From Hyphomicrobiales bacterium (GTDB lineage: Bacteria; Pseudomonadota; Alphaproteobacteria; Rhizobiales; Beijerinckiaceae): DNA of 64,000 bases. The stretch lies in the NCBI GenBank assembly GCA_025351165.1, contig JANXWK010000003.1, positions 1-64,000 on the forward strand, written 5' to 3'. The notes under the pieces are model-generated. The model saw nothing but the letters and a program-made list of their open reading frames with translations, searched no databases and was not told the DNA's origin. This document shows positions 30,683-41,000 of the stretch, piece after piece. How positions within the stretch are numbered: the first letter of the stretch is position 1; each line of letters starts with the position of its first letter. Both the position numbers and the translations under genes were made by a program.

Positions 30683-31909
30683 ATGAGATTACAAGCAACA
30701 GCTCATAGCGCACCAATAATGCTTAATACCGATAAAGTTAGAGTTTATCTATTTGGCCTGATGATTTTTTTTGGTTCAATCGTTAGCATAGAACCATCAC
30801 CATATGATCTAGGTTCGTTGATGGCGATCCCTTTTTTTGTAATCACAGGTTTTAAGATTAAGCGCGGACTGGTTTTTTTTATATTCATTATAACGCTTTA
30901 TGAAATTGGTGGATTTAGCGCTCTTGTTCCACATTTTAACAGACAGGATGCTGTGACTTTTCAGCTTCTATCTTTTTATCTTTATCTAACAAGTCTGTTT
31001 TTTGCATTTTTCTTTTCTGAAAACTCGCTCGAAAGATTAAATTTTTGCCTTAAAGCCTACGCAGGAGGTGCAGTGTTTGCCGCTTTATGCGGGATTATAG
31101 GCTATTTCGACATAGGCGGCACCGCAGCCTACTTTACATTATATACACGCGCTTCCGGTACATTCAAAGACCCAAACGTCTTTGGATCATACTTGATTTT
31201 AGGTGCTCTTTTTTTAATGCAGCGTGTTCTTTTGGGCTACACAAAACATTACTTGATATCCTTAATATTCCTGTTAATTTTGATTATCGGCGTTCTCCTG
31301 TCATTTTCGCGAGGATCTTGGGGCGCAATGGTATTTTCCTCCATTTCAATGATAATGCTAGCCTATTTAACTTCTGACACTGCCGCAATGCGAAGACGAA
31401 TAATTATTGCCTCAGCTTTTTCAGCAGGAGCAGTAATTCTATGCATTTTAATATTGCTGTCATTTGAAAATATGCGAGAATTTTTTATACAACGTGCAAG
31501 TATTACACAAGACTATGATTCAGGCGAAACTGGGCGCTTTGGTAATCAGATACGTTCAATAACGATGCTGCTGGATCGCCCGTTGGGTTTTGGGCCATTG
31601 CTATTTCGCAACTGGTTTGGAATTGAACCACATAATTCATACATTAATGCATTTGCATCTTGTGGTTGGCTGGGTGGCCTGGCCTTTATAGCTTTGGTAT
31701 CCAGCACATTTTATGTAGGATTTCGTTTATGCTTTCGTCCCTCCCCATATAGACGTATTTCACAGGTTGCATGGCCTGCACTAATGGTACTTTTGCTTCA
31801 GGGGTTTCAGATTGATATTGATCATTGGCGCCATGTATTTCTGCTTTTTGGAATTATTTGGGGGCTGGAAGCTGCCAGACAGGAGTGGCAGTCTACTCAG
31901 TCAGGCTAA
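30683..31909 (+). CDS. O-antigen ligase / Wzy-type polymerase family membrane protein
   Basis: A 408-residue polytopic protein with about ten or more hydrophobic segments. The Wzy_C (O-antigen ligase) region is in the middle, with the family-typical segments ASGTFKDPNVFGSYLI, LLSFSRGSWGAMVF, a long periplasmic loop (about 265-320) containing GFGPLLF and EPHNSYINAFASCGWLGG, and more segments at the end. Such proteins attach O-polysaccharide to lipid A-core (WaaL) or polymerise repeat units (Wzy); sequence alone does not decide. It stands alone with no other surface polysaccharide genes in the window. It converges on glmS with 8 bases between. Confidence 0.8.
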   Translation: MRLQATAHSAPIMLNTDKVRVYLFGLMIFFGSIVSIEPSPYDLGSLMAIPFFVITGFKIKRGLVFFIFIITLYEIGGFSALVPHFNRQDAVTFQLLSFYLYLTSLFFAFFFSENSLERLNFCLKAYAGGAVFAALCGIIGYFDIGGTAAYFTLYTRASGTFKDPNVFGSYLILGALFLMQRVLLGYTKHYLISLIFLLILIIGVLLSFSRGSWGAMVFSSISMIMLAYLTSDTAAMRRRIIIASAFSAGAVILCILILLSFENMREFFIQRASITQDYDSGETGRFGNQIRSITMLLDRPLGFGPLLFRNWFGIEPHNSYINAFASCGWLGGLAFIALVSSTFYVGFRLCFRPSPYRRISQVAWPALMVLLLQGFQIDIDHWRHVFLLFGIIWGLEAARQEWQSTQSG

Positions 31910-31917
31910 ACAGCAGT

Positions 31918-33744
31918 CTACTCTACAGTTACACTTTTTGCTAAGTTTCTTGGCTGATCAACATCTTTACCCATGGCAAAAGCCACATGGTAAGCCAAGA
32001 GTTGAACGGGCACAGCATAAACTATAGCAGAAAAATCTGATGCCATGGAAGCCATGTCAATAGAAGCTTCTGCTTTTAAACCCGCATCAAATGCAGTTCC
32101 AGCTTCTCCAATCACGATAATTCGCCCCCCTCGCGCTGCTACTTCCTGCATATTGGATACAGTTTTTTCAAAAGTGGAATCTTTTGGCGTAAGAACTATA
32201 ACTGGCATATCTTCGTCAATAAGTGCGATTGGCCCGTGTTTCAATTCACCCGCCGCATAGCCCTCTGCATGTATGTAAGATAATTCCTTGAGCTTTAAAG
32301 CGCCTTCCAGTGCTAAAGGATAACTCGTTCCTCGCCCTAGATAAAGAACATCACGCGATTTTGCCAAAACATGCGCAATTTCAGAAATCACTGATTCACT
32401 TTTAGTCGCTTCTGCCACGAGCCCTGGAATTAGAATAAGCTCTTCTACCAAACGGCGCTCTTCTGTTTCACTCAATGTCTCACGTGCACGCCCAGCAGCA
32501 ATTGCAATACATGCCAGCACGGCAAGCTGACAGGTAAATGCTTTTGTTGAGGCAACTCCAATTTCAGGCCCAGCTAATGTTGCTGCAACAACACTGCTTT
32601 CACGCGCGATCGTGCTTGTTGGCACGTTCACAACACTCATGATGTGCTGTCCGCAAGATTTTGCATAACGGAGCGATGCAAGTGTATCAGCTGTTTCTCC
32701 AGACTGCGATATGAAAAGTGACAGATCACCTTTGCCAAGCGGCGCTTCACGATAGCGAAATTCTGAGGCCACATCAATTTCAACAGGTAGGCGGGCATAG
32801 CGTTCAAACCAGTATTTGGCTGTCAAACCAGCAAGATAAGCCGTTCCGCAGGCTGAAATCGATAGTCTATTTATGTTTTTAAAATCAAAGGGAAGTTCAA
32901 AAGGCAGGGAAACTTTAAGGGCTACCATGTCAAGGTAATGCGCTAATGTATGCCCAATGACTTCTGGCTGTTCATGGATTTCTTTTGCCATGAAATGTCT
33001 ATGGTTACCCTTGTCCACCAAAAAGGCACCAGCCTGAGTTTTTTGTTTTTTACGGGTTACTTGCTGATTTGCCTCATTATAAAATTCGGCAGAATTACGT
33101 GTCAGAACAACCCAATCACCTTCTTCAAGGTAAGTCAGCGTATCCGTAAAAGGCGCAAGAGCTAATGCATCTGACCCTAGATACATCTCACCTTCCCCAT
33201 AACCAATCGCAAGAGGTGCACCACGGCGTGCTCCAATCAATAGATTATCCTGCCCTTCAAAAATAAAGCCAAGTGCAAAAGCGCCATGCAGACGCGGCAG
33301 CACAGCACCAACAGCTTCAACAGGATCGGTCATTGTCCGCATTTGGCGGGTTACAAGATGGGCAACTACTTCTGTGTCAGTTTCAGAGACAAAAACACAT
33401 CCATCGGCTATAAGCTCCTCGCGAAGTTCACGAAAGTTTTCAATAATGCCATTATGGACGACTGCAAGCTTATCAGTTGCATGTGGATGAGCGTTGTTTT
33501 CAGTCGGTCTTCCATGCGTGGCCCAGCGTGTGTGGCCAATGCCAATTGTTCCCCGTAAAGGCTCTTCCAACAGTTTTGCTGCAAGATTACGCAGCTTGCC
33601 TTCGGCACGTATACGCGCCAGATTACCATTTTCAAGTGTGGCAATCCCAGCTGAATCATAACCACGATATTCAAGCCGCCTTAACGCATCTACCAACATG
33701 GGGGCAGCCGCGCCCTGCCCCAAAACTCCAACAATACCACACAT
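31918..33744 (-). CDS. glmS: Glutamine-fructose-6-phosphate aminotransferase (isomerizing)
   Basis: The first enzyme of UDP-GlcNAc synthesis, feeding peptidoglycan and LPS. The N-terminal nucleophile cysteine follows the start Met (MCGIVGVLG); glutaminase motifs GHTRWATHG and HNGIIENF follow. Two SIS domains (SACGTAYLAG, SQSGETADT, GRGTSYPLALEGALKLKE) and the conserved C-terminus KSVTVE are present. A TTG sits one codon upstream, but ATG at 33744 with AGGAG before it leaves cysteine as residue 2, as the mechanism needs. No glmS ribozyme is seen or expected in this group. Confidence 0.97.
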   Translation of the reverse strand: MCGIVGVLGQGAAAPMLVDALRRLEYRGYDSAGIATLENGNLARIRAEGKLRNLAAKLLEEPLRGTIGIGHTRWATHGRPTENNAHPHATDKLAVVHNGIIENFRELREELIADGCVFVSETDTEVVAHLVTRQMRTMTDPVEAVGAVLPRLHGAFALGFIFEGQDNLLIGARRGAPLAIGYGEGEMYLGSDALALAPFTDTLTYLEEGDWVVLTRNSAEFYNEANQQVTRKKQKTQAGAFLVDKGNHRHFMAKEIHEQPEVIGHTLAHYLDMVALKVSLPFELPFDFKNINRLSISACGTAYLAGLTAKYWFERYARLPVEIDVASEFRYREAPLGKGDLSLFISQSGETADTLASLRYAKSCGQHIMSVVNVPTSTIARESSVVAATLAGPEIGVASTKAFTCQLAVLACIAIAAGRARETLSETEERRLVEELILIPGLVAEATKSESVISEIAHVLAKSRDVLYLGRGTSYPLALEGALKLKELSYIHAEGYAAGELKHGPIALIDEDMPVIVLTPKDSTFEKTVSNMQEVAARGGRIIVIGEAGTAFDAGLKAEASIDMASMASDFSAIVYAVPVQLLAYHVAFAMGKDVDQPRNLAKSVTVE

Positions 33745-33853
33745 CAACGCTTCTCCTGCTCACACTGACGCGTGTGGGCTTTGCACTGTGCTTATCAGCG
33801 GTAAATGGTTTTCGCAAACGATAAGCATAATTTGATCTTGGGAATTGCTATGT

Positions 33854-35317
33854 TTAAGGCTTACTTAGCCCACCTACACATACATATTTGATTTCGAGGT
33901 AATCCTCTATTCCATGCCTTGAACCTTCGCGCCCTAGTCCAGACTGTTTAACGCCTCCAAATGGCACTTCCGCAGAGGCAATAAGTCCTTCATTGACGCC
34001 AATCATGCCTGTTTCGAGCCTGCGGGCCACCCGGAATACACGTCCTAAATCGCGTGAGTAAAAATAGGCAGCTAAGCCATATTCACTTTCATTAGCAAGA
34101 TCAATGGCTTCCTGCTCGGTCTCAAATTTTATGAGAGGTGCAACAGGCCCAAAAATTTCTTCTTTGAGCAACCGTGCATCTCTGCTTACATTCGTTAAAA
34201 TTGTTGGCTGATAGAATGTGCCTCCAAGTGCATGTCTTTTTCCGCCAATACTTACCTTTGCTCCCTTGGATAAAGCATCTTCAACTAATTCTTCAACTTT
34301 TTCAATAGCTTCAACAGTTATCAAGGGCCCTTGATCGACCCCTTTTTCAAAAGCGTCGCCTACTTTAAGGCCAGCTACAGCTACGCCTAATTTTTCTGCA
34401 AACTTATCATATATGCCCGCTTGTACATAAAAACGATTCGCACAGATACACGTTTGCCCAGAATTACGATATTTGGAAGCTATTGCACCAATAACTGCAT
34501 TATCCAAATCCGCGTCGTCAAATACAATGAAAGGTGCATTTCCACCAAGTTCAAGCGACAGTTTTTTGATTGTATCTGCACTTTGACGCATTATTATACG
34601 CCCAACTTCAGTGGATCCCGTAAACGAAACTTTACGGATAACAGGATGCGTTGTGAGGACTTGCCCTACCTCTTGCGCCCTGTTGGTTGGTATAATATTA
34701 AACACACCTTTTGGTATACCAGCCTCCGCTGCAAGCATGGCAAGTGCTAAAGCTGAAAGAGGCGTTTCTGCAGCAGGCTTTACAATTGACGTACACCCCA
34801 CTGCCAATGCTGGTGCAACTTTGCGGGTAATCATGGCAACTGGAAAGTTCCAGGGGGTAATAGCAGCAGTTACGCCAATTGGCTCTTTAAAAGCAAATAA
34901 TTCACGCCCCCTCACTGGTGTTGGAATTATTTCACCATATGCACGCTTTGCTTCTTCTGAAAACCACTCCACAAATGACGCGCCGTATAGAACTTCTCCC
35001 TTAGCCTCGGACAGGGGTTTACCTTGTTCACACGAAAGTAACGTTGCAAGTTCATCAGCATTTTCAACTATCAGATCGTACCAGCAGCGTAAAATTTTAC
35101 TGCGATCTTTTGCAGGTGTATCCCGCCATACGGGGTATGCGGTCTGGGCTGCATGCACTGCTTTAAAAGCATCTTCAATTGTACAATCTGCTACTTTTGC
35201 CAACACAATACCATTAGATGGATTAACGACATCAAATGTTTTACCATCTGATGCATCACACCAAACACCATCTATATAAGCTGATTTTTGAAACAACTTG
35301 TGATTAAAAGAAGTCAT
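33854..35317 (-). CDS. gabD: Succinate-semialdehyde dehydrogenase, NADP-dependent type
   Basis: An aldehyde dehydrogenase oxidising succinate semialdehyde to succinate, the last step of the GABA shunt. It shows PWNFPVAMITRKVAPAL, the NAD(P) loop FTGSTEVGR, the catalytic glutamate in ELGGNAPFIVF, and the catalytic cysteine in NSGQTCICANRFYV. The ATG at 35317 (MTSFNHKLFQ) has AAGGTGAG upstream; the frame is open 16 codons earlier but without a better start. Length 487, typical of GabD. No gabT is nearby, so a related aldehyde (for example glutarate semialdehyde) cannot be ruled out. Confidence 0.88.
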   Translation of the reverse strand: MTSFNHKLFQKSAYIDGVWCDASDGKTFDVVNPSNGIVLAKVADCTIEDAFKAVHAAQTAYPVWRDTPAKDRSKILRCWYDLIVENADELATLLSCEQGKPLSEAKGEVLYGASFVEWFSEEAKRAYGEIIPTPVRGRELFAFKEPIGVTAAITPWNFPVAMITRKVAPALAVGCTSIVKPAAETPLSALALAMLAAEAGIPKGVFNIIPTNRAQEVGQVLTTHPVIRKVSFTGSTEVGRIIMRQSADTIKKLSLELGGNAPFIVFDDADLDNAVIGAIASKYRNSGQTCICANRFYVQAGIYDKFAEKLGVAVAGLKVGDAFEKGVDQGPLITVEAIEKVEELVEDALSKGAKVSIGGKRHALGGTFYQPTILTNVSRDARLLKEEIFGPVAPLIKFETEQEAIDLANESEYGLAAYFYSRDLGRVFRVARRLETGMIGVNEGLIASAEVPFGGVKQSGLGREGSRHGIEDYLEIKYVCVGGLSKP

Positions 35318-35371
35318 CTTGCTCACCTTAAGCTTTATCGCTTGTAAAAGTAAGATAAAAAACACTCAGCA

Positions 35372-37897
35372 TTATGTCAAAACTTGACCCGTAGAAATAA
35401 ATGTATTGATATAGGCAGTTAAAAACTGTGTATCCGAGGAGTACTTTCCTGCAAGATCAGCATGCGCGCTGATATAGCCAGATACATTGAACACTGTATT
35501 TCTTAACTCATTATGTCCAGTAGTAATGTAGTGCGAAGTGCCAGCATCAGTATTCGTGCCAAAAGCTGTCATTAAATCTTGAGAACCCGCAATATAGGAC
35601 AAACCATCAAAAGTTACAGCTCTGTGTTCGGTTGCATATGTACTGATATAGTGCGCAGCCCCAGCCTGTTCATTTGTTCCAAACGCGTCAATCAAATCAC
35701 CATGGGATGCGATATAGTTCAATCCATCAAAACTTGTTGTGCGTCCTTCATTTCTACCACTATTAATGTAATGTGTTGAACCAGCATCAGATGAAGCGCC
35801 AAAAGCTGCGATAAGGTCACTATGACTTGCAATATAATCAAGGCTATTAAAAGTTGTTACACGCTCTTCATTACGACCTGCCTGAATGTAATGTGCAGCT
35901 CCAGCTTGCTCATTTGCACCTAGTGCATTCATCAAATCCAGATAGCTTGCAATATACGCCAAGCCATTGAATGTTGTTGTACGCCCTTCGGCTCTACCAC
36001 TTGAAATAAAATGAGCAGCGCCTGCATCATTATTGGCTCCAAAAGCGGCACTTAAATCATCATGGCTGGCAATGTAATCCAATCCATTAAATGTAATGGT
36101 ACGATTTTCTTTTGACCCATTTGAAATAAAATGTCCGGCGCCAGCATCCGAAATTGCATTTAAAGAAGCGGAGCCTTTAAACGCAGCAGATAAATCTGCA
36201 TAACTTGCCACGTAATCAAGCCCGTTAAAAGTTGTTACGCGCTTTTCTTTGGCTGCACTCGATGTAAAATGGCTTAAGCCTGCGGCTGCATCGTTTCCGA
36301 ATGCTTTTATAAGATCTGCATAGCTTGCAATATAATTCAGACTTGAAATATAGTTTAACGAGCCAGATGCTGTACTGCTGTAACTTAAGTTATTTACATG
36401 AACAACACCATTGACAGCGTTCACACGCAACGGTTTAGTAAGCAGATCTGCACTTATTGTTCTGTTGCCAAACTGAAAAAGCTCAACATTTCGAACACTA
36501 TCAAAACCGTCAGGAGCAAATGGCCTTGCATCAATTATAGTGTAATATGACTTAAACTTGGTAATAATATAATCAGGCTGATTTCCAGAATATACAACCT
36601 TGTCTATACCGCCTTTGCCATCGATGGTGTCGTTGCCTCTTCCACCATTGATTGTGTCTCCAAAAACCTCACTGCCGATAAAATTATCATCAACAGCAGA
36701 GCCAATGTAACTATTGAGATCAATAGTTGTGCTTGAAACCACAAGATTATTTTGATTAAGCCCACTTATAACAAGTTTATTATCAGGCCCGCTCACCATG
36801 CTGATATATTGATATGATTTACCTTGCCACGCAGGTATGCTGAAGCTCTCAGAGCTTGGCTGCCCATTTGCAAGCAGAACCTGAAACACGATTTTTTGAT
36901 TGGCTAAATCTTGAGACGCTATAATGAAACGACCATCAGCAAGACCAGCTGTAGCAGTGCTAGTTTGATAACCGAGTTGAGAACCAAATAAAGTTAACTC
37001 ACTACCGGCTTTGCTGCCATCAGCGTTAAAAACCTGTCCATGTATCTGTGTAGTTAAACTAAGTTCAGATGACCAGGTTACGAGAAAGCGCCCATCATTT
37101 AGTTGAGCGTAATCTGCTAGATATAATCCCACATTGTTTACTGCATTCACATTAAATTGTGAAATAACAGTTTTGCCATCGGAACCAGTAATCTGCCCTT
37201 TTATAACATCACCCTTGTTTGAGTACAGATTTGAAGCTTCGATCCAAAAATTAAATATATTACCGTTTTTGAGTGCAACAGATTTTGAACTGTATTCTAG
37301 TTTTGAGACTGTCGAATCGACTTTAAAAGTACTTCCAAGCAAAGTTCCAGATGCATCAAAGAATCGACCAAAAATATCAGAGCTAATATTTGATCCAACT
37401 GATGTGTTAAACTCTGTCCAGGTCGCAAAAAGCCTACCGTCAGGCATTAGTGTAATGTCTGGAAAATCTCTCAGATTAGCAGCTGTGCTATTTAATGTTA
37501 CTCTCGATCCTACAGCTGTGCCGTCATTAGAATAAAATTGAGCGTATATTGATGTGCTACTTAAAACATTTGCACCTTTGGTAGATACATATATTGCAGC
37601 AAACTGACCATTGGGAAGTGCTACTAGATCTGAATGGAAAGTGCCTAAAGATTCAGGTGGAGAAATTATAAAGGACGCTCCAATCAATGTCCCATCAAAC
37701 GCCATCAATTGTCCTCTAGTTGCTTTTGTAACAGTTGGAACATCTACTCCCACTGTATTAAGAACTGTTGGTTCTGAAGACTCCCAATAAGAAAGATAAT
37801 TACTATTAGATAGCAGTATTAGTTTGTTGTTTTGATCTGTTCGACTTACGGCGCCTGTAGAAACTGTTTTGTTTGGAACTGCTGTTTGGTAAGCCAT
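35372..37897 (-). CDS. Large RTX-type repeat protein, probably secreted
   Basis: An 841-residue protein of unknown function. Residues 1 to about 400 have repeated beta-rich segments of the kind LPNGQFAAIYVS...IYAQFYSNDG and MPDGRLFATWTE...IFGRFFDASG, which suggest a beta-propeller or jelly-roll region. A single calcium-binding RTX motif (GGRGNDTIDGKGGIDKVVYS) lies at about 418-437. From residue 520 to the end there are eight tandem repeats of about 40 residues. There is no N-terminal signal peptide, so type I secretion from the C-terminus is likely (inference); no type I transporter genes are in the window. The ATG at 37897 (MAYQTAVPNK) has AAGGA upstream. It lies just beyond the rpoC terminator, in the same direction. 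Confidence 0.75.
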   Translation of the reverse strand: MAYQTAVPNKTVSTGAVSRTDQNNKLILLSNSNYLSYWESSEPTVLNTVGVDVPTVTKATRGQLMAFDGTLIGASFIISPPESLGTFHSDLVALPNGQFAAIYVSTKGANVLSSTSIYAQFYSNDGTAVGSRVTLNSTAANLRDFPDITLMPDGRLFATWTEFNTSVGSNISSDIFGRFFDASGTLLGSTFKVDSTVSKLEYSSKSVALKNGNIFNFWIEASNLYSNKGDVIKGQITGSDGKTVISQFNVNAVNNVGLYLADYAQLNDGRFLVTWSSELSLTTQIHGQVFNADGSKAGSELTLFGSQLGYQTSTATAGLADGRFIIASQDLANQKIVFQVLLANGQPSSESFSIPAWQGKSYQYISMVSGPDNKLVISGLNQNNLVVSSTTIDLNSYIGSAVDDNFIGSEVFGDTINGGRGNDTIDGKGGIDKVVYSGNQPDYIITKFKSYYTIIDARPFAPDGFDSVRNVELFQFGNRTISADLLTKPLRVNAVNGVVHVNNLSYSSTASGSLNYISSLNYIASYADLIKAFGNDAAAGLSHFTSSAAKEKRVTTFNGLDYVASYADLSAAFKGSASLNAISDAGAGHFISNGSKENRTITFNGLDYIASHDDLSAAFGANNDAGAAHFISSGRAEGRTTTFNGLAYIASYLDLMNALGANEQAGAAHYIQAGRNEERVTTFNSLDYIASHSDLIAAFGASSDAGSTHYINSGRNEGRTTSFDGLNYIASHGDLIDAFGTNEQAGAAHYISTYATEHRAVTFDGLSYIAGSQDLMTAFGTNTDAGTSHYITTGHNELRNTVFNVSGYISAHADLAGKYSSDTQFLTAYINTFISTGQVLT
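35375..36340 (-). repeat. Eight tandem 40-residue (120-bp) repeats in the RTX-type protein
   Basis: Each unit follows FNGLxYIASxxDLxxAFG, then a short variable part, AGAAHYIxSGRxEgR and a TT/TS ending. Units 3-7 are exactly 40 residues; unit 2 is 46 because of a short insertion (KGSASLNAIS); units 1 and 8 are degenerate. The pattern is akin to HYxxxGxxEGR-type repeats in other large bacterial extracellular proteins. Confidence 0.9.
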
Positions 37898-37970
37898 AAA
37901 AAAATCCTTAAAATATAAATTTTTTATGTAGCTCAAAAATAATTTTATTTCAAGAACAAATAAACAACAA

Positions 37971-37994
37971 AAAGCCGCATTTTCATGCGGCTTT
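37971..37994 (-). terminator. Rho-independent terminator of rpoC
   Basis: A perfect 10-bp stem (AAAGCCGCAT and ATGCGGCTTT) closes a 4-base loop and, on the minus strand, runs into TTTTTGTTGTTT. It is 25 bases after the rpoC stop and ends the ribosomal protein/RNA polymerase transcript. Confidence 0.88.
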
Positions 37995-38019
37995 CATAAT
38001 TTCACACAGGTAAATACTG

Positions 38020-41000
38020 TTACTCTGCTGCTGGTAGAGCAAGTGTTTCCTCTGGTGCTGCTAGTGCCTGGGCTGTGTCTGCGCGCTGCGCCACAATCAA
38101 GGCATCACGTCGCATCGCAACTTCTTTGATGCGATTCATCATTGCACCCGTTCCTGCCGGTATAAGACGACCAACAATCACGTTTTCTTTCAGGCCTTCA
38201 AGCGCATCCATCTTACCATTCACAGCCGCTTCTGTAAGAACGCGGGTTGTTTCCTGGAACGATGCAGCCGATACAAATGAGCGTGTCTGTAAAGATGCTT
38301 TTGTGATACCCAGCAAAACCGGTACACCAACAGCAGGCCTCTTGCCCTGTTCAATAAGGCGCTGATTCATTTCATCAAGTTCAAGACGATCCATCTGCTC
38401 GTTGTTTAAGAACTCGCTGTCACCTGCCTCAGTGATTTCAACTTTTTTGAGCATTTGACGTACGATAACTTCAATGTGTTTATCATTAATGTTTACACCT
38501 TGAAGACGATAGACTTCCTGTACTTCATTGACCAGGAAGGCTGCAAGTTCTTCCACACCTTTAATGGCAAGAATGTCATGCGGAGCTGGGCTGCCATCAA
38601 CGATGAAGTCACCTTTTTCAACGCGGTCACCGTCCTGAAGGTAAATATGCTTACCCTTTGGAATAAGATGCTCAATTGGCTCAAGACCATCATCAGGCAC
38701 AATGCTTAGACGGCGCTTGTTTTTGTAGTCTCGACCAAAGAGAACCGTTCCACTGGTTTCTGCAATAATGGCAGCTTCTTTAGGACGACGCGCTTCAAAC
38801 AACTCTGCAACGCGAGGCAAACCACCTGTGATGTCGCGCGTTTTAGCGCTTTCAAGTGGAATACGTACAAGTACGTCACCAGCAGTCACTTTCCCACCTG
38901 GATCAACTGATAAAATTGCATCAACAGGCAAAAGGTATCGTGCGTCAGAACCACGTGGCAACTTGATAGTTTTACCATCTGAGCCTTTAATCAGGATTGC
39001 AGGCTTCAAATCCGCAGTACGGCTTGTGGCGCGGTAATCTGTAACCATACGCTTGGCAATACCAGTCGCTTCGTCCACAGATTCAGACATGGATTGGTTT
39101 TCAATCAGGTCTTCAAATGCAGCAAACCCATCAACTTCGGTAATAATTGGACGTGTGTATGGATCCCATTCAGCTATACGCTGACCACGCTTAATTTTAT
39201 CACCTTCGTCAACTTTAATTTTGGCACCGTAGACAATGCGATGAACTGCACGCTCTGCGCCATCTGGACCACATACAACAATTGACACATTACGTCCTGT
39301 TGCAATTAAATCTCCATCAGTGTTGCGAGCAACCTGACGGTTTTTCATCTTGATGATACCTTCAAAATTTGACTCAACGAAAGATTGTTCGTTGAACTGA
39401 GCTGCCCCACCTATATGGAAAGTACGCATTGTAAGTTGTGTACCAGGCTCCCCAATAGACTGAGCAGCGATAACACCAACGGCTTCTCCCATATTAACGG
39501 GAGTACCACGGGCAAGATCACGCCCATAACATGTAGCGCAACATCCGTTTGTTGACTCACATGTCAGAACAGAACGTATTTTGACTTCCTGAATACCCGC
39601 ATCATAAATGGATTTTAGATGATATTCTTCCATCAAGATCCCAGCAGCCACAATCACTTCACCAGAATGCGGATTAATGACATCATCAGCAGGCGCACGT
39701 CCTAGAATGCGTACAGCTAGTGAGGCAACTACCTGCCCCGCATCAACAATCGCCCGCATCTTGATACCCTTGACGGTACCACAGTCTGGCTCGGTAATAA
39801 TGCAATCTTGTGCAACATCTACAAGGCGACGCGTTAGATAACCAGAATTCGCAGTTTTCAAAGCTGTGTCGGCAAGCCCTTTACGTGCACCATGGGTCGA
39901 GTTGAAATACTCAAGAACGTCTAAACCTTCTTTAAAGTTAGAAATAATTGGCGTCTCAATAATCTCCCCTGATGGTTTTGCCATCAGTCCACGCATGGCA
40001 GCAAGCTGACGCATCTGTGTTGGCGATCCACGAGCTCCCGAATGGCTCATCATGTAAACAGAATTCATGGGCAGGGTACGGCCGTTTTCATCTTTGCGAA
40101 CCGCGGAGATACGTGCCATCATATCCTGTGCCAGCTTATCTGAACACTTGGCCCAAGCATCAATAACCTTGTTGTATTTTTCTCCCTGTGTGATCAGACC
40201 GTCCTGGTACTGTTGCTCATAATCTTTTGTAAGAGCACGTGTACCATCGACAACTTCCCATTTGTTTTCAGGGATAAGCATGTCATCCTTGCCAAACGAT
40301 ATACCTGCCTTAAATGCATTTGTGAAACCAAGTTGCATCACACGATCGCAGAATATGACAGCTTCTTTCTGACCACATGTTCTGTAAACAGAGTCAATCA
40401 TGTTCGAGACTTCTTTTTTTGTCATAAGCTTGTTTACAACGCCATATGGCAGTAAATGATGCTTTGGCAAAAGTTGTGAAATCATTACACGACCAGGCGA
40501 TGTCTCATGGATTGAACGTGCAGGATTACCAGCCTCATTAACGCTTTCAAACCGGAATTTGATTTTTGTGTGCACTGTAATTTGTTTGGTAAAAAGTGCA
40601 TGTTCCATTTCAGCTATTGAGCCAAAAATTTTACCTTCACCTGGTTCACCTTCAGACAAGATTGAAAGATAGTAAAGTCCAAGTACAATATCCTGTGATG
40701 GCACGATGATTGGCGCACCATTCGCTGGATGAAGAATGTTGTTGGTGGACATCATTAAAACGCGGGCTTCAAGCTGCGCTTCCAGTGAAAGCGGCACGTG
40801 AACCGCCATCTGATCACCATCAAAGTCTGCGTTAAAAGCAGTACATACGAGCGGGTGAAGCTGAATAGCTTTACCCTCAATCAATACTGGTTCAAATGCC
40901 TGAATACCGAGCCTGTGTAGTGTTGGAGCACGGTTGAGCAGTACAGGATGCTCACGAATAACCTCGTCAAGAATGTCCCAGACTTCTGGTTTTTCCTTTT

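Noticed and set aside
34611-35279. 222-codon open frame antisense to gabD
   Set aside because: Complement of a well-conserved dehydrogenase with all catalytic residues intact.
35375-36340. Possible CRISPR-like array because of 120-bp periodicity
   Set aside because: The repeats are in frame within a protein, have no unique spacers of constant length and no cas genes nearby.
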